55,621 nucleotides of DNA from Streptosporangium nondiastaticum. GTDB lineage: Bacteria > Actinomycetota > Actinomycetes > Streptomycetales > Streptomycetaceae. Of the stretch, positions 15,432 to 23,787 are shown one piece after another (positions within the stretch are counted from its first letter, which is position 1; each line of letters begins with the position of its first letter). The notes beneath the pieces were generated by a model, which was given only the letters and a program-made list of their open reading frames with translations, had not been told where the DNA came from and ran no database searches. A program made the translations under genes and the position numbers. The stretch lies in assembly GCF_003011965.1 (NCBI RefSeq), contig NZ_PXWG01000036.1:1-55621 (forward strand), in the 5' to 3' direction.

Positions 15432-15897
15432 CGCGTATCTCCCCTTCTCTCCGGACACGGTGGGGCGACCTCGTCCCGTTCGCCGATGCACACCGGACGC
15501 CCCGCGGTTATCGGCTCGTTACTCGCTAGTAATGAACCTCTTGTGCGGCAGCCGCGAATGCACCACGATCGGCCACGCTCGGTCCGTTTCCCCAACCTGA
15601 CAGCCGGTCGGTGTCGGGGGAGCGGGTCCCCACCGGGCGGACCGGCCCCGCGCGGGCCGGTTCAGGGACAGGGGGGTCCCCGCCGCACTCCGGCAGGGCC
15701 TGTCCCGGAGGTTGCGCGAAAGGCGTGGCCAAGTGGTTGTCGCTCGGGGGTGATCGCCGGTGTTCCCGGAGGCGTTTCGCGTCGCCGGACGGCGGCGCTC
15801 TCCTTCCCGAGGACGTAGCACGTCTCCCATCCCCGGGCGCGGATCCGCGATGCGCGGAGCCCGAGCCGGAGATGCACGTCCGAGAAGGAGGCAAGTC
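15432..15897 (+). promoter_or_regulatory. Long untranslated region before the DUF6230 operon
   Basis: No convincing gene is present in this 466-nt stretch. It holds a TTACT-CGCT-AGTAA palindrome (15519-15532), a perfect 8-bp hairpin ACCGGCCC/GGGCCGGT (15641-15661) and, at the end, AAGGAGG of the DUF6230 gene. If the AT-rich palindrome marks the promoter, the mRNA leader would be more than 300 nt long, enough for a cis-acting RNA, though no known riboswitch was recognised. Confidence 0.4.
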
Positions 15898-16539
15898 ATG
15901 GAGTCTTTGACTCGCGGTGGGACCAGATGGCGGCGGTTCGCCGTCGTCATGGTGCCGAGCGTCGCGGCGACGGCCGCGATCGGCGTTGCCATCGCGCAGG
16001 GTGCGCTGGCGGCGTCGTTCAGCGTGTCGGGCCAGCAGTTCCAGGTCACCGCAGGGAAGCTGCACGGCACCGGGTTCGTCCAGTACGGCGCCCTGGACCA
16101 GACGAAGGCGGGCGGCAAGCCCGTCGCGGTCGTCGGCATCGACGAAGCGCAGATCACCAAGCTCTGCCAGGCCGTCACGATCCCCATCCCGCTCACCGAC
16201 AAGAAGGTGTCGATGAAGCTGGAGGCGGGTGGCGACAAGCAGGTCACGGCCTCGAAGCTGTACATCGACGCCGAGGACATGAAGGCGAACGCCACGTTCA
16301 AGAACGTCGACATCGGCGTGTCCGTGGACAACACGACCAAGGGCCCCGGCCCGGCCGGTGCGGGCAAGAACGGCGAGGGCCAGCACGTGCCCGGCTCGTT
16401 CGCCCAGCAGGCGGACGAGGTCTGGTTCGACAGCGTCGACCAGAAGGCCTGGGCCACCTCGGCCGGAACGTTCACGCTCCCCGGTCTGCACATGGGCATC
16501 AACTGGGGCGAGTCCCAGTGCGACGTGCCCAAGGGTTGA
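15898..16539 (+). CDS. DUF6230 family surface/secreted protein
   Basis: A 213-residue protein of DUF6230. After the short basic head (RGGTRWRRFA) a hydrophobic signal/anchor (VVMVPSVAATAAIGVAIAQGALA, about 16-38) leads into a beta-rich exported domain: FSVSGQQFQVTAGKLHGTGFVQY, PVAVVGIDEAQITKLCQAV, ATFKNVDIGV and a C-terminal GLHMGINWGESQCDVP with a probable Cys pair. The strong AAGGAGG 6 nt before the ATG at 15898 fixes the start over a 46-residue longer frame. It is followed by a DUF6114 membrane protein, the usual partner in Streptomyces. Function unknown. Confidence 0.88.
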   Translation: MESLTRGGTRWRRFAVVMVPSVAATAAIGVAIAQGALAASFSVSGQQFQVTAGKLHGTGFVQYGALDQTKAGGKPVAVVGIDEAQITKLCQAVTIPIPLTDKKVSMKLEAGGDKQVTASKLYIDAEDMKANATFKNVDIGVSVDNTTKGPGPAGAGKNGEGQHVPGSFAQQADEVWFDSVDQKAWATSAGTFTLPGLHMGINWGESQCDVPKG

Positions 16540-16631
16540 CACGCTGAACGGGCCGGTACGGGGCGGGAGTTCCCGCACCCGTACCGCGTCCGCGCCGTAC
16601 CGAAGAACATGCCCCCGAGGAGCTGTACGAC

Positions 16632-17144
16632 ATGAGCGTCGACACGCGACCCCAGCAGATCAGTTCATTCGGCCGCGCCCGCCGTTCGTTCCGGGAGTGG
16701 CGCTGGCAACGCCCGTTCTGGGGCGGTCTGTGGACCCTGCTGGCCGGATTCCCGATCATGTACATCCCCTACCAGACCATGACGCTGGGCGATCTGCACA
16801 TCCGCATGGCCACCACGGCGGGCGCCGGCTCGCTGATCATAGGGGTGCTGCTGGTCGTCCTCGGCCTGACGCTCTGGTTCCAGCAGCAGTCGCGGATCTT
16901 CGCCGGGGTGGCGGCCATCCTGCTCGCGCTGGTCTCGCTCGTGGTCTCCAACTTCGGCGCGTTCCTCATCGGCTTCCTGCTCGCCCTCGTGGGCGGCGCC
17001 CTCGGAGTGTCCTGGGCGCCCGGCAGGCCGGCCGCCGCGGCGGCGGCACGGCCGCAGCCCGAGCCGGCCGTCTCGCTCAGCAAGGACGACAACGGGGCGA
17101 CGGGTGCGACGGGTGCGACGGACGGAGGTCACCGTGCCGACTGA
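16632..17144 (+). CDS. DUF6114 family integral membrane protein
   Basis: A 170-residue membrane protein with four hydrophobic helices between about residues 30 and 128 (FWGGLWTLLAGFPIMYIPY, GAGSLIIGVLLVVLGLTLWF, IFAGVAAILLALVSLVVSN, FGAFLIGFLLALVGGALGVSW), then a short Ala/Pro-rich cytoplasmic tail. GAGGAGC lies 8 nt upstream of the ATG. It follows the DUF6230 gene by 92 nt and its end overlaps the next coding region by 11 nt, so the three genes form one operon. No enzymatic motif is visible. Confidence 0.87.
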   Translation: MSVDTRPQQISSFGRARRSFREWRWQRPFWGGLWTLLAGFPIMYIPYQTMTLGDLHIRMATTAGAGSLIIGVLLVVLGLTLWFQQQSRIFAGVAAILLALVSLVVSNFGAFLIGFLLALVGGALGVSWAPGRPAAAAAARPQPEPAVSLSKDDNGATGATGATDGGHRAD

Positions 17145-18432
17145 CGGGCCGCGCCACGCCGCGCCCAGAAAGCCGCTGCTCGCCCGGCTGCACATGCCGG
17201 CGGGAAAGGCCGTCGCCCTCGCGGCGATGCCGAGCGCCGTCCTCATGGGCATGGGGCTCACACCGACGCTGGCCGCCGCCAAGCCCGCGCCCAAGAAGCT
17301 GTTCGACGGCGCGTGCGCCACGGCGCCGGACACGGCGGCGGAGAGCGCGAGCCCGGAGGCGGGGAAGTCCGCCGACCCGAGCGGCAAGCCGAGCGAGAAG
17401 CCCGGCGAGAAGCCGAGCGGCGAGCCCAGTGGCAAGCCCAGTGGCGGTCCGAGCGCGGCGCCGAGCGCGGGGGCGTCCGCGCCCGCCCGGAAGCAGAAGG
17501 AGCCGGAGAAGCCGGCGGCTGCCGAGAAGCCGGCGTCCCCGAAGCCCGCCGCGTCCTCCGGCGCGCCGTCCCCGGCCCCCTCCCCTTCCCCCTCCGCGTC
17601 GAAGGCCACCAACCCCCTCGACCCGCTGGGCCTCGGGGACAAGCTGCACGACATCCTGACCGGCGGCGGGAAGCCGGCTCCTCCGGCGGCTTCCCCGGCC
17701 GCCTCCGCCCCGGCGTCCCCGGCGCCCGCCCCCAAGCCCTCGGCGGATCCCGGCAAGGCCCCGGCGGGGCCGGCGGGGAAGCCCTCCGGGAAGGACGGGG
17801 ACGAGGGTGGGGACAAGGGCGGCGCGGCCAGGACCGGGGACGAGGGCAAGGACGCCCCGTCCGCCGGGCCGTCCACGTCGCCGAGCCCGGACCCCTCCGG
17901 CTCCACCTCGCCCTCCGCCGTGCCGGAAGCGGGGGACGGCGAGCTGCCGCCCTGCCCCAAGGGCAGCGTCGTCGACGAGAACGAGCACCACGCCTTCCCC
18001 GACCAGCCCTGGTACCTGGAGGCGAGCAAGCTCACCCTCACCGGGCTGACCTACGAGGGCGTCAAGAAGATCACCATGGTGAACGGGCAGAAGAAGGACG
18101 TCCTCAAGTTCACCGCCGACTCCCTGGCGATCAAGGATCTGCACCAGATCGTCAACAGCCGGGGCAAGCAGTACCACGTGGCGGGCATCGGAACCGAGTC
18201 CACCATCACCGGCGGCAAGGTCACCATGTACACCGAGGAGCTGAAGGGCAACCTCCTCGGGCTCATCCCGGCGACCCACTCGCCGAGCGTCCCGCCGCCG
18301 CTCATACCCGGGCTGAAGCTGCCGATCCCGGTCTTCTACACCAACGTCAAGATCCGTCAGGCCGGGCAGTTCGGCGGCACGCTGCACATCCCGAACCTGC
18401 ACCAGTACCTGACCGACGGCACGTACCCGTAG
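17134..18432 (+). CDS. Exported Pro/Ser/Lys-rich protein with a C-terminal beta domain
   Basis: A 432-residue protein. A signal sequence (about 20-49, KAVALAAMPSAVLMGMGLTPTLAAA) is followed by about 220 residues of low-complexity Pro/Ser/Ala/Gly/Lys sequence (repeats such as PSGKPSEKPGEKPSGEPSGK) resembling a cell-wall spacer. The C-terminal part (from about 280) is ordered: DQPWYLEASKLTLTGLTYEGVKKITM, LKFTADSLAIKDLHQIV, GGKVTMYTEELKGNLLGLIP and an end in GGTLHIPNLHQYL. It recalls the exported domain of the DUF6230 neighbour and may be a distant relative. GTG 17134 is chosen because GGAGG (17124-17128) lies 5 nt upstream. Confidence 0.82.
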   Translation: MPTDGPRHAAPRKPLLARLHMPAGKAVALAAMPSAVLMGMGLTPTLAAAKPAPKKLFDGACATAPDTAAESASPEAGKSADPSGKPSEKPGEKPSGEPSGKPSGGPSAAPSAGASAPARKQKEPEKPAAAEKPASPKPAASSGAPSPAPSPSPSASKATNPLDPLGLGDKLHDILTGGGKPAPPAASPAASAPASPAPAPKPSADPGKAPAGPAGKPSGKDGDEGGDKGGAARTGDEGKDAPSAGPSTSPSPDPSGSTSPSAVPEAGDGELPPCPKGSVVDENEHHAFPDQPWYLEASKLTLTGLTYEGVKKITMVNGQKKDVLKFTADSLAIKDLHQIVNSRGKQYHVAGIGTESTITGGKVTMYTEELKGNLLGLIPATHSPSVPPPLIPGLKLPIPVFYTNVKIRQAGQFGGTLHIPNLHQYLTDGTYP

Positions 18433-18455
18433 AGCAGGCACGTACCCGTAGAGCA
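18418..18455 (+). repeat. 19-nt tandem duplication across a stop codon
   Basis: GGCACGTACCCGTAGAGCA is present twice in perfect tandem (18418-18436, 18437-18455). The first copy contains the TAG stop at 18430-18432, so the second copy is untranslated and carries a dead copy of the C-terminal codons. Confidence 0.9.
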
Positions 18456-18482
18456 GCACGCGCGCCAGAACGCGCGCGGATA

Positions 18483-18525
18483 CGGCTGTGGCCGCCGCCC
18501 CGCGAGGGGACGGCGGCCACAGCCG
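18483..18525. terminator. Bidirectional hairpin between the DUF6230 operon and pyk
   Basis: CGGCTGTGGCCGCCG plus CCCC pairs with GGGG plus CGGCGGCCACAGCCG (19 bp, one bulged A, loop GCGA). It separates convergent genes and lies 17 nt from the pyk stop. Confidence 0.9.
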
Positions 18526-18541
18526 CGAGGAAGCGCGGAAC

Positions 18542-19969
18542 CTAGCGGTTCTCGCCGCCCAGGTGGTGCACCCGCACCATGTTCGTCGTGCCGGGGACGC
18601 CGGGCGGGGAGCCCGCCGTGATGATCATGGTGTCGCCCTGGGTGTAGCGCTTGAGCTTCAGCAGCTCCGCGTCGACCAGGTCGACCATCGCGTCCGTGTT
18701 GTCCACGTGCGGGACGACGAAGGTCTCGACGCCCCAGCTCAGGGTGAGCTGGTTGCGGGTCGAGGCGTCCGTGGTGAAGGCCAGGATCGGCTGGGCCGCG
18801 CGGTAGCGGGACAGGCGGCGGGCGGTGTCACCGGACTTGGTGAAGGCCACCAGCGACTTGGCGCCCAGGAAGTCCGCGATCTCGCAGGCCGCGCGGGCGA
18901 CGGAGCCGCCCTGGGTGCGCGGCTTCTTGCCCGGGACCAGCGGCTGCAGGCCCTTGGAGAGCAGCTCCTCCTCGGCCGCCTCGACGATGCGGGACATCGT
19001 CTTGACGGTCTCGATCGGGTAGGCGCCCACGCTGGACTCGGCGGAGAGCATGACCGCGTCGGCGCCGTCGAGGATGGCGTTGGCGACGTCGGAGGCCTCG
19101 GCGCGGGTCGGCCGCGAGTTGGTGATCATCGACTCCATCATCTGGGTCGCGACGATCACCGGCTTGGCGTTGCGGCGGCACATCTCGATGAGGCGCTTCT
19201 GCACCATCGGGACCTTCTCCAGCGGGTACTCCACCGCCAGGTCGCCGCGGGCCACCATCACGCCGTCGAACGCCATGACGACGTCCTGCATGTTGGCGAC
19301 GGCCTGCGGCTTCTCGACCTTGGCGATGACCGGGACCCGGCGGCCGACCTCGTCCATGACGCGGTGGACGTCGAGGACGTCCTTGGCGTCGCGGACGAAG
19401 GACAGGGCGACCATGTCGCAGCCCATGGCGAGGGCGAACTTCAGGTCCTCGACGTCCTTCTCGGACAGCGCCGGGACGTTCACCGCCGCGCCGGGCAGGT
19501 TGATGCCCTTGTGGTCGGAGATGACGCCGCCCTCGATGACGATGGTCCGCACGCGCGGGCCCTCGACCTCGGTGACCCGCAGCTCGACGTTGCCGTCGTT
19601 GATCAGGACCTGGTCGCCCTTGGTGACGTCGCCGGGCAGGCCCTTGTAGGTCGTGCCGCAGATCGTCTTGTCGCCGGGGACGTCCTCGGTGGTGATGGTG
19701 AACTCGTCACCGCGCACCAGCTCCACCGGGCCGTCCGCGAAGGTCTCCAGGCGGATCTTCGGGCCCTGCAGGTCGGCGAGGACGCCGACCGCCCGGCCGG
19801 TCTCCGCGGCGGCCTTACGGAGGCGGTGGTACCGCTCCTCGTGCTCCGCGTGGGTCCCGTGGCTCATGTTGAAGCGGGCCACGTTCATGCCGGCCTCGAT
19901 CAGCGTCTTCAGCTGCTCGAAGGAGTCGACGGCGGGGCCCAGGGTGCAGACGATTTTGGAACGGCGCAT
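18542..19969 (-). CDS. pyk: Pyruvate kinase
   Basis: A 475-residue pyruvate kinase, catalysing phosphoenolpyruvate + ADP to pyruvate + ATP. The family landmarks are present: MRRSKIVCTLGPA at the start, GMNVARFNMSHG, the catalytic-site segment VPVIAKVEKPQA, the cation/substrate loop MVARGDLAVEYPLEKVP and the ATQMMESM helix; the C-terminal allosteric domain is complete. It is the last gene of the minus-strand series pta-ackA-pyk, 72 nt after ackA. Streptomyces usually encode two pyruvate kinases; the partner is not here. Confidence 0.96.
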   Translation of the reverse strand: MRRSKIVCTLGPAVDSFEQLKTLIEAGMNVARFNMSHGTHAEHEERYHRLRKAAAETGRAVGVLADLQGPKIRLETFADGPVELVRGDEFTITTEDVPGDKTICGTTYKGLPGDVTKGDQVLINDGNVELRVTEVEGPRVRTIVIEGGVISDHKGINLPGAAVNVPALSEKDVEDLKFALAMGCDMVALSFVRDAKDVLDVHRVMDEVGRRVPVIAKVEKPQAVANMQDVVMAFDGVMVARGDLAVEYPLEKVPMVQKRLIEMCRRNAKPVIVATQMMESMITNSRPTRAEASDVANAILDGADAVMLSAESSVGAYPIETVKTMSRIVEAAEEELLSKGLQPLVPGKKPRTQGGSVARAACEIADFLGAKSLVAFTKSGDTARRLSRYRAAQPILAFTTDASTRNQLTLSWGVETFVVPHVDNTDAMVDLVDAELLKLKRYTQGDTMIITAGSPPGVPGTTNMVRVHHLGGENR

Positions 19970-20041
19970 GGGGCAGATCCTATCGGTTTGTTTCGGAGCG
20001 GAATATTCGAGCTGTGGGAACGACCTAGTAACGGCCGACGA

Positions 20042-21253
20042 TCAAGCGCTGACCAGGTCGTACGTCTGGGTGGCGATCTCCAGCTCCTCGTCGGTGGGCA
20101 CGACGGCGACCGCGACCCGGGCGTACTCGGGGGAGATCAGGCGCGGCTCGCCGGAGCGGACGGCGTTCAGGCCGGCGTCCACGGCCAGGCCGAGCTCCTC
20201 AAGGCCCGCGACGGCGGCCTCGCGGACCGGGGCCGCGTTCTCGCCGACGCCGGCGGTGAAGGCCACGGCGTCGACCTTGCCGAGGACGGCGTAGTAGGCG
20301 CCTATGTACTTCTTCAGCCGGTGCACGTAGATGTCGAAGGCGAGCTTCGCCTGCTCGTCGCCCTCGTCGATGCGGCGGCGGATCTCGCGCATGTCGTTGT
20401 CGCCGCACAGGCCGATCAGACCGCTCTTCTTGTTGAGCAGCGCGTCGATCTCGTCGGTGGACATCCCGGCGTTGCGGGACAGGTGGAGCAGGACCGCCGG
20501 GTCCAGGTCGCCGGAGCGGGTGCCCATGACCAGGCCCTCCAGCGGGGTCAGGCCCATGGAGGTGTCGACGCACCGGCCGCGCTCGACCGCGGAGGCCGAG
20601 GCGCCGTTGCCCAGGTGCAGCACGATCACGTTGACCTCGGACGGGTCCTTGCCGAGCAGCTTCGCGGTCTCGCGGGAGACGTAGGCGTGCGAGGTGCCGT
20701 GGAAGCCGTAGCGGCGCACCATGTGGGCGTCGGCGGTGGCCGTGTCGATGGCGTAGCGGGCCGCGGCCTCCGGCATCGTGGTGTGGAAGGCGGTGTCGAA
20801 GACGGCGACCTGCGGCAGGTCGGGGCGGAGCGCCTGCGCGGTGCGGATGCCGGTGATGTTGGCCGGGTTGTGCAGCGGGGCGACCGGCACGAGCCGCTCG
20901 ATCTCGGCCAGCACCTCGTCGGTGATCACGGTGGGGGCGGTGAACTTCTGGCCGCCGTGCACCACCCGGTGGCCGATCGCGGCGAGCTCCGGCGAGTCCA
21001 GGCCCAGCCCGTCCGCGGCCAGCTCCGCGGCGACCGCCTGCAGCGCGGCCTCGTGGTCGGCGATCGGCGCCTCCGTCTCGCGCTTGTCGCCGCCCGTGGC
21101 GAGCGGGGAGTGCACGAGGCGGGAGGTCTCCTCGCCGATGCGCTCGACCAGGCCCGCGGCCAGCCGGGCGCCGTCGGCCATGTCGAGCAGCTGGTACTTG
21201 ACCGAGGAGGAGCCGGAGTTGAGGACGAGGACTCGGGTGGGGTTGGCAGTCAT
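20042..21253 (-). CDS. ackA: Acetate kinase
   Basis: A 403-residue acetate kinase of the ASKHA fold. It makes ATP and acetate from acetyl phosphate and ADP, reversibly. VLVLNSGSSSVKYQLLDM (phosphate 1), GHRVVHGG (substrate Arg), the Asp of VAVFDTAFHTTMP, FHGTSHAYVSRE, the LHLGNGASASAVERGRCVDTSMGLTP adenosine/phosphate 2 motif and TAGVGENAAPVRE are all intact. It is downstream of pta with a 104-nt spacer that contains a strong hairpin, so the two are probably cotranscribed but may be expressed unequally. Confidence 0.97.
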   Translation of the reverse strand: MTANPTRVLVLNSGSSSVKYQLLDMADGARLAAGLVERIGEETSRLVHSPLATGGDKRETEAPIADHEAALQAVAAELAADGLGLDSPELAAIGHRVVHGGQKFTAPTVITDEVLAEIERLVPVAPLHNPANITGIRTAQALRPDLPQVAVFDTAFHTTMPEAAARYAIDTATADAHMVRRYGFHGTSHAYVSRETAKLLGKDPSEVNVIVLHLGNGASASAVERGRCVDTSMGLTPLEGLVMGTRSGDLDPAVLLHLSRNAGMSTDEIDALLNKKSGLIGLCGDNDMREIRRRIDEGDEQAKLAFDIYVHRLKKYIGAYYAVLGKVDAVAFTAGVGENAAPVREAAVAGLEELGLAVDAGLNAVRSGEPRLISPEYARVAVAVVPTDEELEIATQTYDLVSA

Positions 21254-21281
21254 GAACGCTTTCCGGTGTGTGGGGGTCTCG

Positions 21282-21299
21282 TACGTCTACGTCTACGTC
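21282..21299. repeat. Three tandem TACGTC hexamers
   Basis: TACGTC is repeated three times without interruption between ackA and the intra-operon hairpin, about 30 nt before the ackA ATG. Its role is unknown; it could be simple slippage. Confidence 0.7.
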
Positions 21300-21313
21300 G
21301 GGAGTGGGGGGCC

Positions 21314-21350
21314 GGGCCGTACGGGACCGGGCGGCGGTCCCGTACGGCCC
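21314..21350 (-). terminator. Hairpin inside the pta-ackA operon
   Basis: GGGCCGTACGGGACC (21314-21328) and its exact complement (21336-21350) form a 15-bp perfect stem with a 7-nt loop, beginning 7 nt after the pta stop codon. It may be a partial terminator or mRNA-stabilising element between pta and ackA. Confidence 0.75.
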
Positions 21351-21357
21351 ACGGGCG

Positions 21358-23466
21358 TCAGACGGCGGGCGCGTCCGGCGCGGTTCCGTCGCGGCGCTCG
21401 CCCTGGGCCTGGATGGCGGAGATCGCGACCGTGGTCACGATGTCCTGCACCAGGGCGCCGCGGGAGAGGTCGTTGACGGGCTTGCGCAGGCCCTGCAGGA
21501 CCGGGCCGACGGCCACGGCGCCGGCCGAGCGCTGGACGGCCTTGTAGGTGTTGTTGCCGGTGTTGAGGTCGGGGAAGATCAGCACGGTGGCCTTGCCGGC
21601 CACCTCCGAGCCGGGCAGCTTGGTCTTGGCGACCGCGGCGTCCACGGCGGCGTCGTACTGGATCGGGCCCTCGACCAGCAGGTCGGGGCGGCGCTCGCGG
21701 ACGATCTCGGTGGCCTTGCGGACCTTGTCGACGTCCGCGCCGGAGCCGGAGGTGCCGGTGGAGTACGACAGCATCGCGATCCGCGGCTCCACGCCGAACT
21801 GCGCGGCGGTCGTGGCGGACTGGATGGCGATGTCCGCGAGCTGCTCGGCGTTCGGGTCGGGGTTGACCGCGCAGTCGCCGTAGACCAGCACCCGGTCGGC
21901 CAGGCACATGAAGAAGACGGACGAGACGATCTGGGCGCCCGGCGCCGTCTTGATGATCTCGAAGGCGGGGCGGATGGTGGCGGCGGTGGAGTGCACCGCG
22001 CCGGACACCATGCCGTCGGCCAGGCCCTCCTGGACCATCAGCGTGCCGAAGTAGGAGACGTCGGTGACCACGTCGTGCGCGAGCTCGACGGTCATGCCCT
22101 TGTGGGCGCGGGCCTTGGCGTAGATCTCGGCGAAGCGCTCGCGCAGCGGGGAGCTCTGCGGGTCGATGATCTGCGCCGCGGCCAGGTCGATGCCCAGCTC
22201 GCCGGCGCGCTTGCGGATCGCGCCCTCCTCGCCCAGCAGCGTGAGGTCGCAGATGTCGCGGCGCAGCACCACGTCGGCGGCGCGCAGCACGCGCTCCTCG
22301 GTGCCCTCCGGCAGGACGATGCGGCGGCGGGCCGAGCGGGAGCGCTCGATCAGCTCGTGCTCGAACATCATCGGGGTGACGCGGCTGGAGCGGGCCACGG
22401 CGATGCGGTTGGTGAGCTCCGCGGTGTCCACGTGCCGCTCGAACAGGCCGAGCGCCGTCTCCGCCTTGCGCGGCGAGAACGCGTCCAGCTTGCCCTCGAT
22501 CGCGAACAGCTCGGCCGCGGTCGGGAAGGAGCCGCCCGGCACCGACACCACCGGGGTGCCCGGGGCCAGCCGGTCCGCGAGGGCCAGGATGTCCGGGCCC
22601 GGCTTCTCGTCCAGGGTCAGCAGCACGCCGGCTATCGGCGGGGCGCCGGCGCTGTGCGCGGCGAGGGCGCCGACGATCAGGTCCACGCGGTCGCCCGGGG
22701 TCACGACCAGGCAGCCCTCGGTCAGCGCGGGCAGGAAGACCGGCAGCATGGCGCCGCCGAAGACGAAGTCCTTGGCGTCGCGGGAGAGCCCCGCGTCGTC
22801 GCCGAGCAGCACCTCGGCGCCCAGCTTGCGGACGATCTGCGCCACGGTCGGCGCGGACAGCCCGGCCTCCTCGGGGAGCGTGTAGCAGGGGACCGGCAGG
22901 CTCGCCGAGAGGCGCTCGCCGACGGCCTCGCGGTCGGCCGGGGCCACCCGGTTCACGACCAGGGCGACGACGTCGCAGCCCAGGGCCTCGTAGGCGCGGT
23001 AGGCGTTGCGGGCCTCCGCCCGGACGGACTCCGCCGTCTGGTCCTGGCCGCCGACGACCGTGATCACCGAGGCGCCGAACTCGTTGGCGAGGCGGGCGTT
23101 GAGCGCGAGCTCGTCGGGGAGCGTCGAGCCGACGTAGTCCGTGCCGAGCACCAGCACGTACTCGTACTCGCGGGCCACCGCGTGGAAGCGCTCGACCAGC
23201 CGCGAGACCAGCTCGTCCGTGCCCCGCTCGGCCTGCAGCGCGGAGGCCTCGCCGTAGCTCATGCCGTACACGGACTCGGCGGACTGGCCGAGGCGGTAGC
23301 GGGACCGCAGCAGGTCGAAGAGGCGGTCCGGCCCGTCGCCGTGCACGAGCGGGCGGAAGACGCCCACCCGGTCCACCTGCCGGGTGAGGAGCTCCATGAC
23401 TCCCAGCTCGATGACCTGGCGCCCGTCGCCCCGGTCGGTACCGGTCACGTACACGCTGCGCGTCAC
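21358..23466 (-). CDS. pta: Phosphate acetyltransferase, long form
   Basis: A 702-residue enzyme that exchanges CoA and phosphate on acetyl-CoA to give acetyl phosphate. The long form is evident: an N-terminal dethiobiotin-synthetase-like P-loop region (SVYVTGTDRGDGRQ..., with the P-loop Lys/Thr lost), a central DRTGG domain (about 215-330) and the C-terminal PTA/PTB catalytic domain (from about 375), including VLPEGTEERVLRAADVV, DGMVSGAVHSTAATIRPA, MLSYSTGTSGSG and FPDLNTGNNTYK. GTG 23466 is used because AAGGAGA lies 7 nt upstream; a longer frame adds 18 unlikely residues. First gene of pta-ackA-pyk. Confidence 0.95.
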   Translation of the reverse strand: MTRSVYVTGTDRGDGRQVIELGVMELLTRQVDRVGVFRPLVHGDGPDRLFDLLRSRYRLGQSAESVYGMSYGEASALQAERGTDELVSRLVERFHAVAREYEYVLVLGTDYVGSTLPDELALNARLANEFGASVITVVGGQDQTAESVRAEARNAYRAYEALGCDVVALVVNRVAPADREAVGERLSASLPVPCYTLPEEAGLSAPTVAQIVRKLGAEVLLGDDAGLSRDAKDFVFGGAMLPVFLPALTEGCLVVTPGDRVDLIVGALAAHSAGAPPIAGVLLTLDEKPGPDILALADRLAPGTPVVSVPGGSFPTAAELFAIEGKLDAFSPRKAETALGLFERHVDTAELTNRIAVARSSRVTPMMFEHELIERSRSARRRIVLPEGTEERVLRAADVVLRRDICDLTLLGEEGAIRKRAGELGIDLAAAQIIDPQSSPLRERFAEIYAKARAHKGMTVELAHDVVTDVSYFGTLMVQEGLADGMVSGAVHSTAATIRPAFEIIKTAPGAQIVSSVFFMCLADRVLVYGDCAVNPDPNAEQLADIAIQSATTAAQFGVEPRIAMLSYSTGTSGSGADVDKVRKATEIVRERRPDLLVEGPIQYDAAVDAAVAKTKLPGSEVAGKATVLIFPDLNTGNNTYKAVQRSAGAVAVGPVLQGLRKPVNDLSRGALVQDIVTTVAISAIQAQGERRDGTAPDAPAV

Positions 23467-23787
23467 GCGTGCTCTCCTTGCTCCATCGCCGTGTTCTTCG
23501 GTTTGTTCTGCGGTCTGCACTTCGGTGTGCTCCGGCGTGTTCCACGCCGTATTCCACGCCTTAAAAATTACCCGTTATGGTGGGCTTGACCTCTTGACAA
23601 TACCTGCGCCCCTGGATAAGGCGCGCGTCAGCGTCCGGGACCGCGCCATGGGAGCGGAGGTCCCGGACCGGCGCCCGTACGGGTGTGTGCCGGTACCCGT
23701 CGGACCGTGAAACAATCGGCCCGGCTCACATGTACCATCCCCTTACCCTCGGTAGGGGGGACCCCAGAGCAGGAGACACAGCACGCG
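23467..23787. promoter_or_regulatory. Divergent promoter region of pta and pfkA
   Basis: This 321-nt region has no convincing gene and contains a rare AT-rich part (23560-23620). On the plus strand TTGACA (23594-23599) is followed after 17 nt by TAAGGC, a fair promoter for pfkA with a leader of about 165 nt. The pfkA ribosome site AGGAGA (23771-23776) and the pta site AAGGAGA near 23478 lie at the two ends. No perfect operator palindrome was found. Confidence 0.5.

Noticed and set aside
15486..15818. Plus-strand frame of 110 codons in the leader of the DUF6230 operon
   Set aside because: Arg/Gly/Pro-rich translation without a ribosome site or family pattern; high-GC shadow.
20042..21253. Long plus-strand frames running antisense through ackA, pta and other genes
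   Set aside because: These lack third-position GC in the correct frame and match no protein family; the minus-strand enzymes explain the sequence.
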